This document shows positions 1 to 9,066 of a DNA stretch of 18,443 nucleotides, one piece after another; the first letter of the stretch is position 1, and the number at the start of each line of letters is the position of its first letter. The notes under the pieces were generated by a model. The model did not search any database. It saw only the letters and a program-made list of their open reading frames with translations, and was not told the origin of the DNA. This DNA comes from Oligoflexia bacterium (lineage in GTDB: Bacteria > Bdellovibrionota > UBA1018): assembly GCA_903928955.1 (NCBI GenBank), contig CAIYTD010000009.1:1-18443 (forward strand), in the 5' to 3' direction. Made by a program: the position numbers and the translations under genes.

Positions 1-1152
1 ATCTGTCCTGGCAATATTTTTTTCACCACCAATAAACTGAAACAAAACATAGAAGAGAAAGAGGACTATTATTCTAATAAAAGCAACGCAATCCTCAGCG
101 AAAAAGAAAGTCAATTAACCGAAAATATTAAAAATCAAAATCTAGATCATTTTAAGAACACAAAAGACTTAGCAGAAAGCTTTACAAAACAAATCGATGA
201 ACTCAAAAATCAAAGAACAAACTACGAAAATGCAGCTCAAACAAGACTGCAAAATAAAATAGAACAAGCAAATCTCATCAGCCAAAAAGCTCTTGAAGAA
301 CAGGCAACACGCTACAACCAAACCCTGCAGCAGAGCCATAGGGAAGATCAATATGAAATTGGAGCACTTCAAAAAAGTCTCCACACCCAGAAAACATCAC
401 AAGATCTGAATCTCATCTCACCGGCTGCCGAAGAGAAAGTCAAAAAAGCAATGGTGAATGAGTATGAAAAAACATCCCATGAAGAAATTGAAAGAAATAA
501 AAGAAATCTAGAAGGTATCCAGCGCAAGTACGTCGAACAATACAAACAATCGCTAGAAGAAGAGGAAGAAAAGCAAGTCCAAGCCTATCGTCAAAATGCC
601 GAAGAAATAAACATGAACCGAGAACAAACTCTAGACACCTTAAATGAAACAAAATATCAAGCCAATACTCAACTTCGAGATCAAGAATCTAATCATGACC
701 GTGAGAACCAAACTCTCTATCGTCAATTTGGAAATACATTGGAGCGCCAACGCAGAGAGTACGAACACTTATTAGAGAATTCGCGGACAGATTTACAAGG
801 CCGTTTCAGAGAATTTCGAGAAAATTCAGAATTAGAAGCAAAAACAACACACAGGACTTTATCAGCAAGACAAAATGAGATAATCCGTGATTATGAAAAG
901 AAGCTCGCGGATCAAAAAGTGGAATATGATGTGATGTTAGATGACATAAAAACTCAGTCTCAATCTGATTTCCATGACTTGGAGCGAAAATCGAAGCAAG
1001 AGCTAGACATCCAAACGAAAACCTATGAACAGCGCATTGCCCAGATGGAAGCCCAAAATAAAGAGCGCGAGCGTTATACTGCACAGAATCATCAAGATGA
1101 ATTAGATAGGATACGACGGTCTTATGAACTCTTTAGTAAGAAGAAAAGTTAA
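1..1152 (+). CDS. Coiled-coil protein, 5'-truncated by the window edge
   Basis: The frame is open from base 1 to the TAA at 1150-1152, giving 383 visible residues. The first in-frame ATG is at 451, but coding character is the same before it, so the true start most likely lies upstream of the window. The protein is almost entirely charged and helical, rich in Glu, Gln, Lys, Arg and Asn, with hardly any Pro or Gly after the first residues and repeated EEIERNKR / QELDIQTK-type heptads. This predicts one very long coiled coil. No catalytic motif, signal peptide or membrane segment is visible in this part. The last 29 nt overlap the start of the pyruvate kinase gene, so the two are probably co-transcribed and translationally coupled. 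Function is unknown; a structural or scaffold role is only a guess. Confidence 0.8.
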   Translation: MCPGNIFFTTNKLKQNIEEKEDYYSNKSNAILSEKESQLTENIKNQNLDHFKNTKDLAESFTKQIDELKNQRTNYENAAQTRLQNKIEQANLISQKALEEQATRYNQTLQQSHREDQYEIGALQKSLHTQKTSQDLNLISPAAEEKVKKAMVNEYEKTSHEEIERNKRNLEGIQRKYVEQYKQSLEEEEEKQVQAYRQNAEEINMNREQTLDTLNETKYQANTQLRDQESNHDRENQTLYRQFGNTLERQRREYEHLLENSRTDLQGRFREFRENSELEAKTTHRTLSARQNEIIRDYEKKLADQKVEYDVMLDDIKTQSQSDFHDLERKSKQELDIQTKTYEQRIAQMEAQNKERERYTAQNHQDELDRIRRSYELFSKKKS

Positions 1153-2602
1153 AATTGTTTGTACTTTAGGCCCCTCTTCTCGATCAGTTGAACAAATAGC
1201 GGGACTCATTGAAGAAGGAATGGACGTAGCCCGATTGAACTTTAGTCACGGAACTCACGAATTTCACCGTCAATTAATTCTCTCGATTCGAGAAGCATCT
1301 CGCCAAAAAGGGCGCCCCATCGGTATTATGCAAGACCTTCAAGGCCCAAAACTTCGAGTCGGAATGCTCCCTAAAGAGGGAGTGGAACTCAAAAAAGGCG
1401 ACACAGTTCTTCTTTATCCGGAAGGTTCTGCACCTAAACTCTCAACCCATGGCAAAATTGCCATCCCTATTTCAGCAGAGATTGCACAATCCGTGTCAGT
1501 AGATGCTGAAAAAGGAGCTCGCATTCTTTTTGATGACGGTAAAATTGCTACTCGAGCTATTCTGATTAGCCCCCCTGAGATCGTAGTGGAGGTAGAAGTA
1601 GGCGGGAGACTGACCAGCCAAAAAGGAATGAATTTACCAGGCACCCCGCTTTCTATCCCCTGTTTAACCGAAAAAGACCTCGAAGATTTAAGCTTTGGCC
1701 TCTCTCAAGGTGTAGACGCCGTTGCACTCTCATTTGTCAGAACTGCTCAAGATATTGAGAGTCTCAAAGAAAAAATGAGAAAAATCACAAATGATGCTCC
1801 CAACGTTATTCCGAAAATCGAGCGTGCAGAAGCAATTGAGTTTCAAGATTCTATCATCGATGTTTCAGACGGACTTCTGATTGCTCGAGGTGACATGGCC
1901 GTTGAAATAGGAGCTGAAAAAGTACCTAATGTCCAAAAAAGATTGATTTACAGCTGTAACCAGCTCGGAGTCCCTGTCATCACTGCCACCCAAATGCTAG
2001 AATCCATGATCTCTTCCCCTACGCCTACTCGAGCAGAAGCAAGTGACGTCGCCAACGCCGTCTTTGACGGCACAGATGCTGTCATGCTGTCAGGAGAAAC
2101 TGCTTCTGGAAGCTATCCAAGAGAAACAGTAGAAACGATGGCTCGCATCATCTTGGAGGCTGAGCGGACTCATTCGCTTTATTCGCGCCATACTGAAGTT
2201 CTTCCTATGCCAGGCTCTATTGTCAATGCCATTGAGAGCAGTGCAGCTCAAATTGCTGAACAAGTCGGAGCAGTTGCCATTGTATGCCTCACTCATTCAG
2301 GAATGGCAGCACGTGCTTTAGCCAAGTATCGACCTGATGCTCCTATTGTAGCAATCCTAGACAATGAAACCATGTTAAGACGCCTTTCACTCGTATGGGG
2401 GATTCGTGGAGAAATCATTCCCAAAATTGTCGCTACTGATGATCTTTTTGCAATGGTCGAGAGTGTCCTGAGTAAAAATGGTTGGGCTGAAGCCGACGAT
2501 TTAGTCGTGGTCACAGCGGGAGTACCTACGCTGAGACGAGGAACCACAAACATGGTTAAAGTGCATCGCATGGGAATGCAAAACGAGAGGGTCATCATTT
2601 AG
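1124..2602 (+). CDS. pyk: Pyruvate kinase
   Basis: Cytoplasmic glycolytic enzyme converting phosphoenolpyruvate and ADP to pyruvate and ATP. The 492-residue protein has the family signatures in order: KIVCTLGPSS near residue 10, the VARLNFSHG strand-loop near 35, MQDLQGPKLRVG near 70, the beta-barrel B domain at roughly 75-170, the catalytic lysine in PKIERAE (Lys231), the RGDMAVEIG metal/substrate loop, then ITATQMLESM and DAVMLSGETASG. The C-terminal domain (about 360-480) is intact. Length is normal for a bacterial enzyme. ATG at 1124 is chosen because it places the first beta strand at the usual distance from the N-terminus; it lies inside the upstream coiled-coil gene, with only a weak purine-rich stretch (TAGG) before it. 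The next gene, mutS, follows closely on the same strand, suggesting one transcript. Confidence 0.97.
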   Translation: MNSLVRRKVKIVCTLGPSSRSVEQIAGLIEEGMDVARLNFSHGTHEFHRQLILSIREASRQKGRPIGIMQDLQGPKLRVGMLPKEGVELKKGDTVLLYPEGSAPKLSTHGKIAIPISAEIAQSVSVDAEKGARILFDDGKIATRAILISPPEIVVEVEVGGRLTSQKGMNLPGTPLSIPCLTEKDLEDLSFGLSQGVDAVALSFVRTAQDIESLKEKMRKITNDAPNVIPKIERAEAIEFQDSIIDVSDGLLIARGDMAVEIGAEKVPNVQKRLIYSCNQLGVPVITATQMLESMISSPTPTRAEASDVANAVFDGTDAVMLSGETASGSYPRETVETMARIILEAERTHSLYSRHTEVLPMPGSIVNAIESSAAQIAEQVGAVAIVCLTHSGMAARALAKYRPDAPIVAILDNETMLRRLSLVWGIRGEIIPKIVATDDLFAMVESVLSKNGWAEADDLVVVTAGVPTLRRGTTNMVKVHRMGMQNERVII

Positions 2603-2652
2603 CCCTCCTGTTGCCGAGTACCTTCAAAAATGTTAGTGAGTTAAGACCTCCT

Positions 2653-5253
2653 ATGACCACACATTTAGATGACTCAACCCCTTTAATGAAACAATACGGG
2701 GAGCTCAAAGCCCAAGCACCCGACGCCCTCTTGCTCTTTCGAATGGGGGATTTTTACGAACTTTTTGGAGAAGATGCAGTTATTGCTGCAAATATTTTAG
2801 AGATTACTCTGACGAGTCGGGATAAAAATAAACCTCAGCCGATGCCGATGGCCGGAGTACCCCATCATAGTATTCAAGGATATATCCAAAAACTGCTGAA
2901 AGCGGGAAAAAAAATCGCAATCGGTGAGCAAATGGAAGATCCTAAAATCACCCAAGGAACAGGAAAAATTGTACGTCGCGAAATTGTTCGGATTCTCACT
3001 CCCGGAATTCAATTTGATGCAGAAGGATCAGAATCCAACTATCTCGCAACAGCTGTACGTCTTGAGAATCGAAAATGGATCTTAGCTTGCCTAGACGTCT
3101 CTACAGGGGAAACCCTCTTAAGTGACCCACTGGAAGTCAGAGACCTTTTAGACGCACTTCAACGTGTTTGCATCCGACATTTTCTTTTGCCAGAAGGCCT
3201 CGATCTCCAGTCCTCTTTATCCCCTGCCACCACTCTGATTGAACCTTTAGTTAAAAATTATATTTCTCTCGAACGCGCCACAGCACTTTTACAGCTCCAC
3301 TATGAAACGGCTCATATTGCAGCCTGGATCCCTACAAAAGAAGCAATTTTTGCACTCGGAATTTTAGTCACCTACGCTCTCCGGACTCAACAACAAGAGA
3401 AACTTGCTCACCTGCGACCCCCAGAACCCCTTCAAAAACCTCAATCACTCATCCTAGGACCTAATACAGCTGAACACTTAGACTTGCCAGATCTCTTCCA
3501 ACTGATCAATCAAACGCGATCCAGCATCGGAGCGCGACAACTGAAACGCTGGATGATGGCCCCCTTGCAAATCCCCGCTGAAATTTCTCATCGCCAAAAC
3601 GCGGTAAAAGAACTCTCCTCGCGCTGGGCTGAAATGGGTGAAAAAATTTCTGTAGAAATTGCGCAGGTCTACGACCTAGAGAGAATTTGCGGTCGCATCA
3701 ATGCCCAATTGGCCAACCCCAGAGATACGCTTGCGCTCGGTCAATCTCTCAGCACATTAGGAAAATTGGAGCAAATCCTTTCTTCTAGCCAATCTCCCGT
3801 ATTGATCCACCTCAAAGAACAGATTTCTGAGCTCTCCCCCCGCTTAAGTCCCCTCTCTGAAAAGATTGTTCGCATTCAAAAAGAAAGTCCTCCCATTCAT
3901 TCTCGAGAAGGTGGAATCTTTCGCCTCAGAACAACCCCAGAGCTCGATCACCTGATTTCACTAACTGAGGACGGTGAGCGTTGGCTGATTGATTTGGAAA
4001 CCCGAGAAAGAGAAATCACTGGGATCCCTTCTCTGAAGGTGCGCTATAATCGAGTCTTTGGATATTATATCGAAATCACACAGACCCACCTCAAGAGTGT
4101 TCCTTCGCACTATCAGCGAAAACAAACCATGGTCGGTGCAGAACGATTTTTCACAGAGGAATTGAAGAAATTTGAAGAAGAAATTCTCAACGCTTCGGTC
4201 AAACAAAAGTCTTTAGAGCAAGAACTCTTTAAGGAACTTTTGGGTGAAATTCAAAAACTTTCTGACCCTATTATGAAAGCCGCACAGGTTCTAGGGGAAC
4301 TCGACTCATTACTCTCTCTCTCCCGACTGACCCAAATGTCGCAATGGAATTTCCCCAAAATTGACGACTCTCTCGAACTGCACATTCGAGCAGGACGTCA
4401 TCCCCTCGTCGATCCAGTCAAACAGGGAGCATTTGTTCCAAATGATTTATCACTATCCCCTCAAACTTGTCTCAATTTGATCATCACAGGACCTAATATG
4501 GGGGGAAAATCAACGATTATGCGTCAGGTCGCACTCATCCTCATTCTCGGGCAAATGGGGGCACCTGTACCGGCTCAACAAGCTCACTGGGGAGTCGTCT
4601 CTTCGATTTACACTCGGATTGGAGCTCAAGACGCAATTACGCGAGGACAAAGTACGTTTATGGTTGAGATGAGTGAACTGGCTCATATTCTTCATCACGC
4701 TGACAAACGTTCGTTTCTCGTTTTGGATGAAATTGGACGCGGAACAAGCACCTATGACGGAATCAGCGTAGCTTGGGCAACCCTCGAATGGATTTGTAAT
4801 CAGATTCAAGCCCGCACTCTTTTTGCAACACATTACCATGAGCTCACCCGACTCTCAGCATCTCTCCCGCTCCTCGCCAATGCTCATATGGCAGTAGAAG
4901 GAACCAAAGGCAGTCAAAAAAACAGCTTAAGATTTCTCTATGAACTCCGCAAAGGCCCCGCCAATGAGAGCTTTGGAATTCAAGTTGCTCAATTAGCTGG
5001 ATTACCTCAAGCCGTCATCCAGCGCGCATGGAAAGTCCTCAACGAACTGGAGGGTTCTCCCCAGCTCTCTCTTTTTGCCCCGCCCAGTGAAACAAAGAAA
5101 GAAGTTCAGACAGAACCCCTTGTTCCCCATCCGATTTTTCAGGAAATAGAAAGTGTCGATATTAATCAGATGACGCCTCTTCAAGCCCTGGGCTTCGTTG
5201 TAAAGCTGAAAGAACTCTGTTCTGCGTCTGAATCCAATCCCCAAATGCAATAA
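2653..5253 (+). CDS. mutS: DNA mismatch repair protein MutS
   Basis: Recognises mismatches and small loops as a dimer and recruits MutL in an ATP-dependent way. From ATG 2653 the protein is 866 residues, close to the usual MutS1 length. Visible: mismatch-reading motif GDFYELF with Phe34 and Glu36, connector and lever/clamp domains, Walker A GPNMGGKST at 613-621, Walker B LVLDEIGRGT with Asp692-Glu693, the ATHYHELT switch histidine, and a C-terminal tail with the EGSPQLSLF segment (a likely beta-clamp-binding type peptide). A TTG at 2611 would add 14 residues; ATG 2653 is preferred because homologues begin about ten residues before the conserved TPLMKQY stretch. Neither has a good Shine-Dalgarno; oddly, both are preceded by CCTCCT. 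The 3' end is duplicated at 9576-9844 in degenerate form. Confidence 0.96.
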   Translation: MTTHLDDSTPLMKQYGELKAQAPDALLLFRMGDFYELFGEDAVIAANILEITLTSRDKNKPQPMPMAGVPHHSIQGYIQKLLKAGKKIAIGEQMEDPKITQGTGKIVRREIVRILTPGIQFDAEGSESNYLATAVRLENRKWILACLDVSTGETLLSDPLEVRDLLDALQRVCIRHFLLPEGLDLQSSLSPATTLIEPLVKNYISLERATALLQLHYETAHIAAWIPTKEAIFALGILVTYALRTQQQEKLAHLRPPEPLQKPQSLILGPNTAEHLDLPDLFQLINQTRSSIGARQLKRWMMAPLQIPAEISHRQNAVKELSSRWAEMGEKISVEIAQVYDLERICGRINAQLANPRDTLALGQSLSTLGKLEQILSSSQSPVLIHLKEQISELSPRLSPLSEKIVRIQKESPPIHSREGGIFRLRTTPELDHLISLTEDGERWLIDLETREREITGIPSLKVRYNRVFGYYIEITQTHLKSVPSHYQRKQTMVGAERFFTEELKKFEEEILNASVKQKSLEQELFKELLGEIQKLSDPIMKAAQVLGELDSLLSLSRLTQMSQWNFPKIDDSLELHIRAGRHPLVDPVKQGAFVPNDLSLSPQTCLNLIITGPNMGGKSTIMRQVALILILGQMGAPVPAQQAHWGVVSSIYTRIGAQDAITRGQSTFMVEMSELAHILHHADKRSFLVLDEIGRGTSTYDGISVAWATLEWICNQIQARTLFATHYHELTRLSASLPLLANAHMAVEGTKGSQKNSLRFLYELRKGPANESFGIQVAQLAGLPQAVIQRAWKVLNELEGSPQLSLFAPPSETKKEVQTEPLVPHPIFQEIESVDINQMTPLQALGFVVKLKELCSASESNPQMQ

Positions 5254-5437
5254 CGATAATCTTTCGCTCAAATCATTACTATCGTAGGTAGGTTTACAAG
5301 GAAGGGCAACTAAACTCTTCTCCTGTTTTCATGAAAAAAATCGCTTTTCATTTCCATGCTTGAACAGAGGGAAAGGTTGATTTTTTATTTAACACGGCTT
5401 TAAACTCCTTGTCTGTTCACCCTAGAGAAATAGGACA

Positions 5438-5464
5438 TTGACAGAGCAGCTGTCGGCTTGTAAT
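5438..5464 (+). promoter_or_regulatory. Candidate sigma70 promoter for the large secreted-protein gene
   Basis: A perfect -35 hexamer TTGACA at 5438-5443 is followed 15 nt later by TGTAAT at 5459-5464, five of six matches to the -10 consensus. With a 17-nt spacer the -10 would be TAATTT, a poorer match. Transcription would start near 5471, giving a leader of about 125 nt. Spacing is slightly short, so this is a candidate only. Confidence 0.45.
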
Positions 5465-5495
5465 TTACTTTCATTCGATATTCAAAGAGACAAAT

Positions 5496-5512
5496 GAGAC
5501 TGTAAAAGTCTC
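5496..5512 (+). other. Perfect 6-bp hairpin in the leader of the large secreted-protein gene
   Basis: GAGACT at 5496-5501 and AGTCTC at 5507-5512 form a perfect stem with a 5-nt loop; a further GAGAC lies at 5487-5491, so the left arm is partly repeated. It sits between the candidate promoter and the ATG. It could be an operator or a leader RNA hairpin. There is no strong T-run after it, so a terminator is less likely. Confidence 0.3.
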
Positions 5513-5595
5513 GTCTGTTTAAGCATATATGTCATAAGCCAGTTCAAGAGTTAGAAGGGGGGTTTAAGCGAGTCGTATAAGAGTATGAGAACGTC

Positions 5596-8500
5596 ATGAA
5601 AAAAGTTAGCATTTCTCTAATGTTTTTATCGTATTTAATACAAATTTTAGTCCCTATTTATGCGCATGCAGGTTGGGTTTGGGACTGGACTGTTGGTTGG
5701 GTTTATGACGATAAGGCAAAAGTCTTTATTAATCCAATCACCACAGGCGTTAGAGATGCCGGTCATTTCCTAGGCTATAATTATCCCCCAAGATTTGCAT
5801 ATGATCCAAAACAACGCAGTATCTCCGATAAGCTATTTGCTGAAAATGTTAAGTTTGATATTCGTAAAAACAAAGACTACACGCTAATATTTGAAACACA
5901 ATATGCAAACGAAATAATCAAAAAATATATTAAAACAGGCGCAATTAATTATACCCAATTGCAAAACCACATGAATAACGTTCATCGTGAATACCAGAAA
6001 CAAGAAGCAAAAGCAGCGGGCCAAATCAATAATAATCCCTTCAAAGGAACCCCACAAGAAGCGGCAAGAACCTTTTTTAATGCGGTTAAAAACGTTGGCA
6101 GCATAACCCCAGAAATCGCAGGTCCAACTGGCATTGTTGCCGATTACTTTCTCAAAGGTAATTCTCTTATTTATGACCAAATAATTGGTCCTCATGATCA
6201 ATCCATCGCCCAAATTGGTCTGTTCAACAAAACTCAAGAATTTGAAAAAATGGCTGATGAAACGATTCAAACGATGCGCGAGCTCGCGTTGTATGACCAA
6301 AGTTATTCAAATTTTTTAAAGGTCATGACACAAGGTCGTATCAACGCTCCAATTACAGGGGATACTGATGCGATCTTTAATGCAACAGGGAATACTGCTT
6401 TTACTCAAGATTATACAATATCTGCTTTAAGGCCATACATTAGACATGATGGCGTCCATATAAGTAAAGAACAAATGGATGAACTTTTAAAAGCGATTAA
6501 TAAACAAGTTGCTAATCAAATTAATGTAGCAAGTCTTATCATAAATGATCACAACTTACAATGCGGACCTGAAAAGGTAAATATAACTATTGACTCAATT
6601 CAGGCTCGAGAAACTGCTAGAATAGAACATGAAAATTACATGATGGATGCTCAGCGAAGTGCTGACATTGCAAGAAACACTTTAGGCGGATGTAATGCAG
6701 GTATTAATATTTTAGCTTTTGGAATTCAAGACCGTGACCCAGGCGCCGCGATAAGAGTGACAGAATTTGGTCGAGCCACGATTGCTATTTCAAGTTCTAT
6801 TATTGATTTTTCTGCAAACTTAGCCAATCCTAACTTACAAAGCGGACTGCAACAAGTTTTCTCTGGTACCATTATGACTGGGAATATTGTAGGAGCCGTA
6901 GCAGGTTTAGTTGGAACACTTTTCGGAGGACCTAACGCTCACGAGCAAGTAATGAAGGGGATTGGCGAGACTAAACAAATGATCAAAGAATTTTCAAATG
7001 GTTTCAGTAAATTTACCGAACAACTTGATAAGAAACTTGATAAAATAACGGAACACACCGATGGTCGATTTGATGTTATTGATACGAATCTTGGAACATT
7101 GATCACAGCGGCTAGTAGCCAATTAAATATGTTAAATGTGTTGATTCAGCAAAGTCGACTTTATCAAACAGAAGTTTTGAACATTCAACAAAGACTTTTA
7201 GATATTCAACTTGAATTAAAAAGCACTCAAGTTCGAGTTTATGATGAGTTTAGCCGCCTCACTTCTTCTGTAATTGCCCAAGTTGACGGATTAGCAAATT
7301 ATTTAACCGCTTCTCATTTAAACTATTGTTTTGATTTTTCAAAAATGTTTCCAGATAAATATTTTCCCGATAGAGATTATGCGAGATGTTTAAGTTTGAT
7401 TCGAGCTTTTGCAACCCATCGAGTTCACGACGCAGTCATTCCTCCTGATACAAGCTTAGACAAAGATACAGTAGTTAGAACCCTAACTAACTTTAAACCA
7501 GATCAAAGCGTTTCTTATATTCTCAATATTTTAAGGAACTTATATAACCTGCCTATTAGGGATTATGAAGTGGGTAATCCAACAAAGTGGGCTGTCGCAA
7601 CAGAAAGTCTGATTTTTATGCTTTCTAATTACCCAGATAACGCTGCTCAATTAGAGCGGAAGTATCTTTTTGGGACCGAAACTCACAAAGGGGTACTAGA
7701 TACTTTTAAAGATCACGGACAAAATGTTGCAAATATTATGGGATCAATAAAATCGACCTATGATACCCGCACACTGAGATGGACACCTAATACAGCGCTT
7801 TTCAAAGGCCTCATAGATAGCTACAAAAACGCGCTAAAAGATCTCAAGGCTCAAATAGACGAGATTAAACCATCCATTATAGCTGAAAATTACTGTGGAT
7901 TTGATATCTATGGATCTTTAAATCAAACCTTAGATAGCGGTTTTAAAGGCAAAGATATTTTTTTAGCTAAAAAACTGACAGTACTTGATGAGTACATAAC
8001 AAAAACTGTCGATCCGGATTTATCTTGGTTTGGAAGAATGAAACCTATTCTTCAAAATCTTTTTAGAATGCAAGATGATGCTCGATTGATGTACGAATAT
8101 CATGGATGTGGATGTAGAGGAGAACCAGGACGCGGGTTTTGGTTTAACGCAATTTTAGATGTTTTGTTTTGCAAAACTACTGCAAGAGAAGACGGGGGAC
8201 GAGATTATCCAATACCAAGAGAGGATCATTACCCAAGGTCAAGTTTGGGTCAAAATTGGAATATAGAGTTTAAAGCGCGAATATATCGAGAAGACGCTTA
8301 TTGCTTCCATGGAGAGGGTACCAATTCAGAATTCCTTGCTGAGGCTTGGAACATGATAGGGGATGCTTGCGCAGCAGATGTCAGGAGCGATTCAGATATT
8401 TTCTTACGCCGTAAAGCGTTCTATATAAACGGACTGAAAGAAAGCCATAAACGCTTTTTAGCAGACTTAAGAGAAAAGCTGACAAAAGAGGATCAGTATA

Positions 8501-9048
8501 ATAGATTGAATGCAAATGTTAAAAACCTTGACTACCATCATAAAATACTAACTACGGTAATTTTTTCTGCTCTGCCTGAATCGATTATTGCTGATGATCA
8601 ACTGAGAGCATTAACTACGGCAATTTATAGTGGCACACAAATCAAGGATGCAATTTTTAACGGATCTGAGGAATATATTATTGGTAAAGGTCTTTCCAAG
8701 TCAACGCTACGAGATCTAAAATCTTTTGATGAGCGCAGACAGGAACATCAAGGATCTTATAGTGAACAATGTGATCAAGAAAATAAAATACGTAGCGACT
8801 GGGAACGAGACGAAACCGAAGACAGGGCAATGACCGAGCGAGATTATAATGACCATTACCCTAGGAATAGGATACAAAAGAGTTTATTTAAACCCATGGC
8901 AGAAACGAATCAGTTTTATTTTAACTATCTTCCAAGCAAGCTTCAGGAACGTATCAATACAGTTTTAAACCATAATCCAAAGCCTGAGACTGACCCACTG
9001 ATCAGGAATACATTGACTTCTTTAGAGATTTATATTAACTCACATTAA
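5596..9048 (+). CDS. Large secreted protein of unknown function (1150 aa)
   Basis: Not recognised. A clear Sec signal peptide occupies residues 1-25 (Lys-rich start, hydrophobic core, likely cleavage AHA|GW), so the protein is exported. Residues 26-400 are mixed, largely helical. Around 425-446 is a Gly/Ala-rich hydrophobic segment (GNIVGAVAGLVGTLFGGP) immediately followed by a coiled-coil stretch at about 450-570 with repeats such as EQLDKKLDKITEH. The second half is globular and contains most of the eleven cysteines, including a CGC at 838-840, so disulfides are plausible. The last 130 residues are highly charged. A hydrophobic segment next to a long helical region recalls alpha-helical pore-forming toxins, but no family motif proves it. 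Base composition is visibly poorer in G+C than mutS. ATG 5596 gives the signal peptide; its ribosome binding site is weak. The lipoprotein gene follows after 18 nt. Confidence 0.88.
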   Translation: MKKVSISLMFLSYLIQILVPIYAHAGWVWDWTVGWVYDDKAKVFINPITTGVRDAGHFLGYNYPPRFAYDPKQRSISDKLFAENVKFDIRKNKDYTLIFETQYANEIIKKYIKTGAINYTQLQNHMNNVHREYQKQEAKAAGQINNNPFKGTPQEAARTFFNAVKNVGSITPEIAGPTGIVADYFLKGNSLIYDQIIGPHDQSIAQIGLFNKTQEFEKMADETIQTMRELALYDQSYSNFLKVMTQGRINAPITGDTDAIFNATGNTAFTQDYTISALRPYIRHDGVHISKEQMDELLKAINKQVANQINVASLIINDHNLQCGPEKVNITIDSIQARETARIEHENYMMDAQRSADIARNTLGGCNAGINILAFGIQDRDPGAAIRVTEFGRATIAISSSIIDFSANLANPNLQSGLQQVFSGTIMTGNIVGAVAGLVGTLFGGPNAHEQVMKGIGETKQMIKEFSNGFSKFTEQLDKKLDKITEHTDGRFDVIDTNLGTLITAASSQLNMLNVLIQQSRLYQTEVLNIQQRLLDIQLELKSTQVRVYDEFSRLTSSVIAQVDGLANYLTASHLNYCFDFSKMFPDKYFPDRDYARCLSLIRAFATHRVHDAVIPPDTSLDKDTVVRTLTNFKPDQSVSYILNILRNLYNLPIRDYEVGNPTKWAVATESLIFMLSNYPDNAAQLERKYLFGTETHKGVLDTFKDHGQNVANIMGSIKSTYDTRTLRWTPNTALFKGLIDSYKNALKDLKAQIDEIKPSIIAENYCGFDIYGSLNQTLDSGFKGKDIFLAKKLTVLDEYITKTVDPDLSWFGRMKPILQNLFRMQDDARLMYEYHGCGCRGEPGRGFWFNAILDVLFCKTTAREDGGRDYPIPREDHYPRSSLGQNWNIEFKARIYREDAYCFHGEGTNSEFLAEAWNMIGDACAADVRSDSDIFLRRKAFYINGLKESHKRFLADLREKLTKEDQYNRLNANVKNLDYHHKILTTVIFSALPESIIADDQLRALTTAIYSGTQIKDAIFNGSEEYIIGKGLSKSTLRDLKSFDERRQEHQGSYSEQCDQENKIRSDWERDETEDRAMTERDYNDHYPRNRIQKSLFKPMAETNQFYFNYLPSKLQERINTVLNHNPKPETDPLIRNTLTSLEIYINSH

Positions 9049-9066
9049 AATAAAAGGATAAAAAAA

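Larger units (their letters stand above)
5254..5595. other. Non-coding spacer of 342 bp between mutS and the large secreted-protein gene
   Basis: No convincing ORF is present. It holds a weak inverted repeat just after the mutS stop (ACGATA 5253-5258 with TATCGT 5280-5285, no T-run), an AT-only dyad (ATGAAAA 5331-5337 with TTTTCAT 5345-5351), a promoter candidate at 5438-5464 and a small perfect hairpin at 5496-5512. A run of six G lies near 5555-5560, too far from the ATG at 5596 to serve as its ribosome binding site. Short stretches (5287-5294 and 5464-5481) resemble sequence downstream of the second mutS copy in the same order. Confidence 0.6.

Noticed and set aside
440..1084. Open frames on the minus strand within the coiled-coil gene
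   Set aside because: They are shadows of the strongly biased Glu/Lys/Gln plus-strand coding sequence; their products are Phe/Cys/Leu-rich without motifs or ribosome binding sites.
4311..4324. CT-repeat tract in intact mutS as a phase-variation switch
   Set aside because: Only about five CT units, too short to be clearly hypermutable; the 2-nt loss in the relic copy shows slippage happened once but is not evidence of switching.
5884..6300. 138-codon minus-strand frame inside the large secreted-protein gene
   Set aside because: It is antisense to a continuous 1150-codon frame with a signal peptide, and its Phe/Cys/Ile-rich product shows no recognisable feature.
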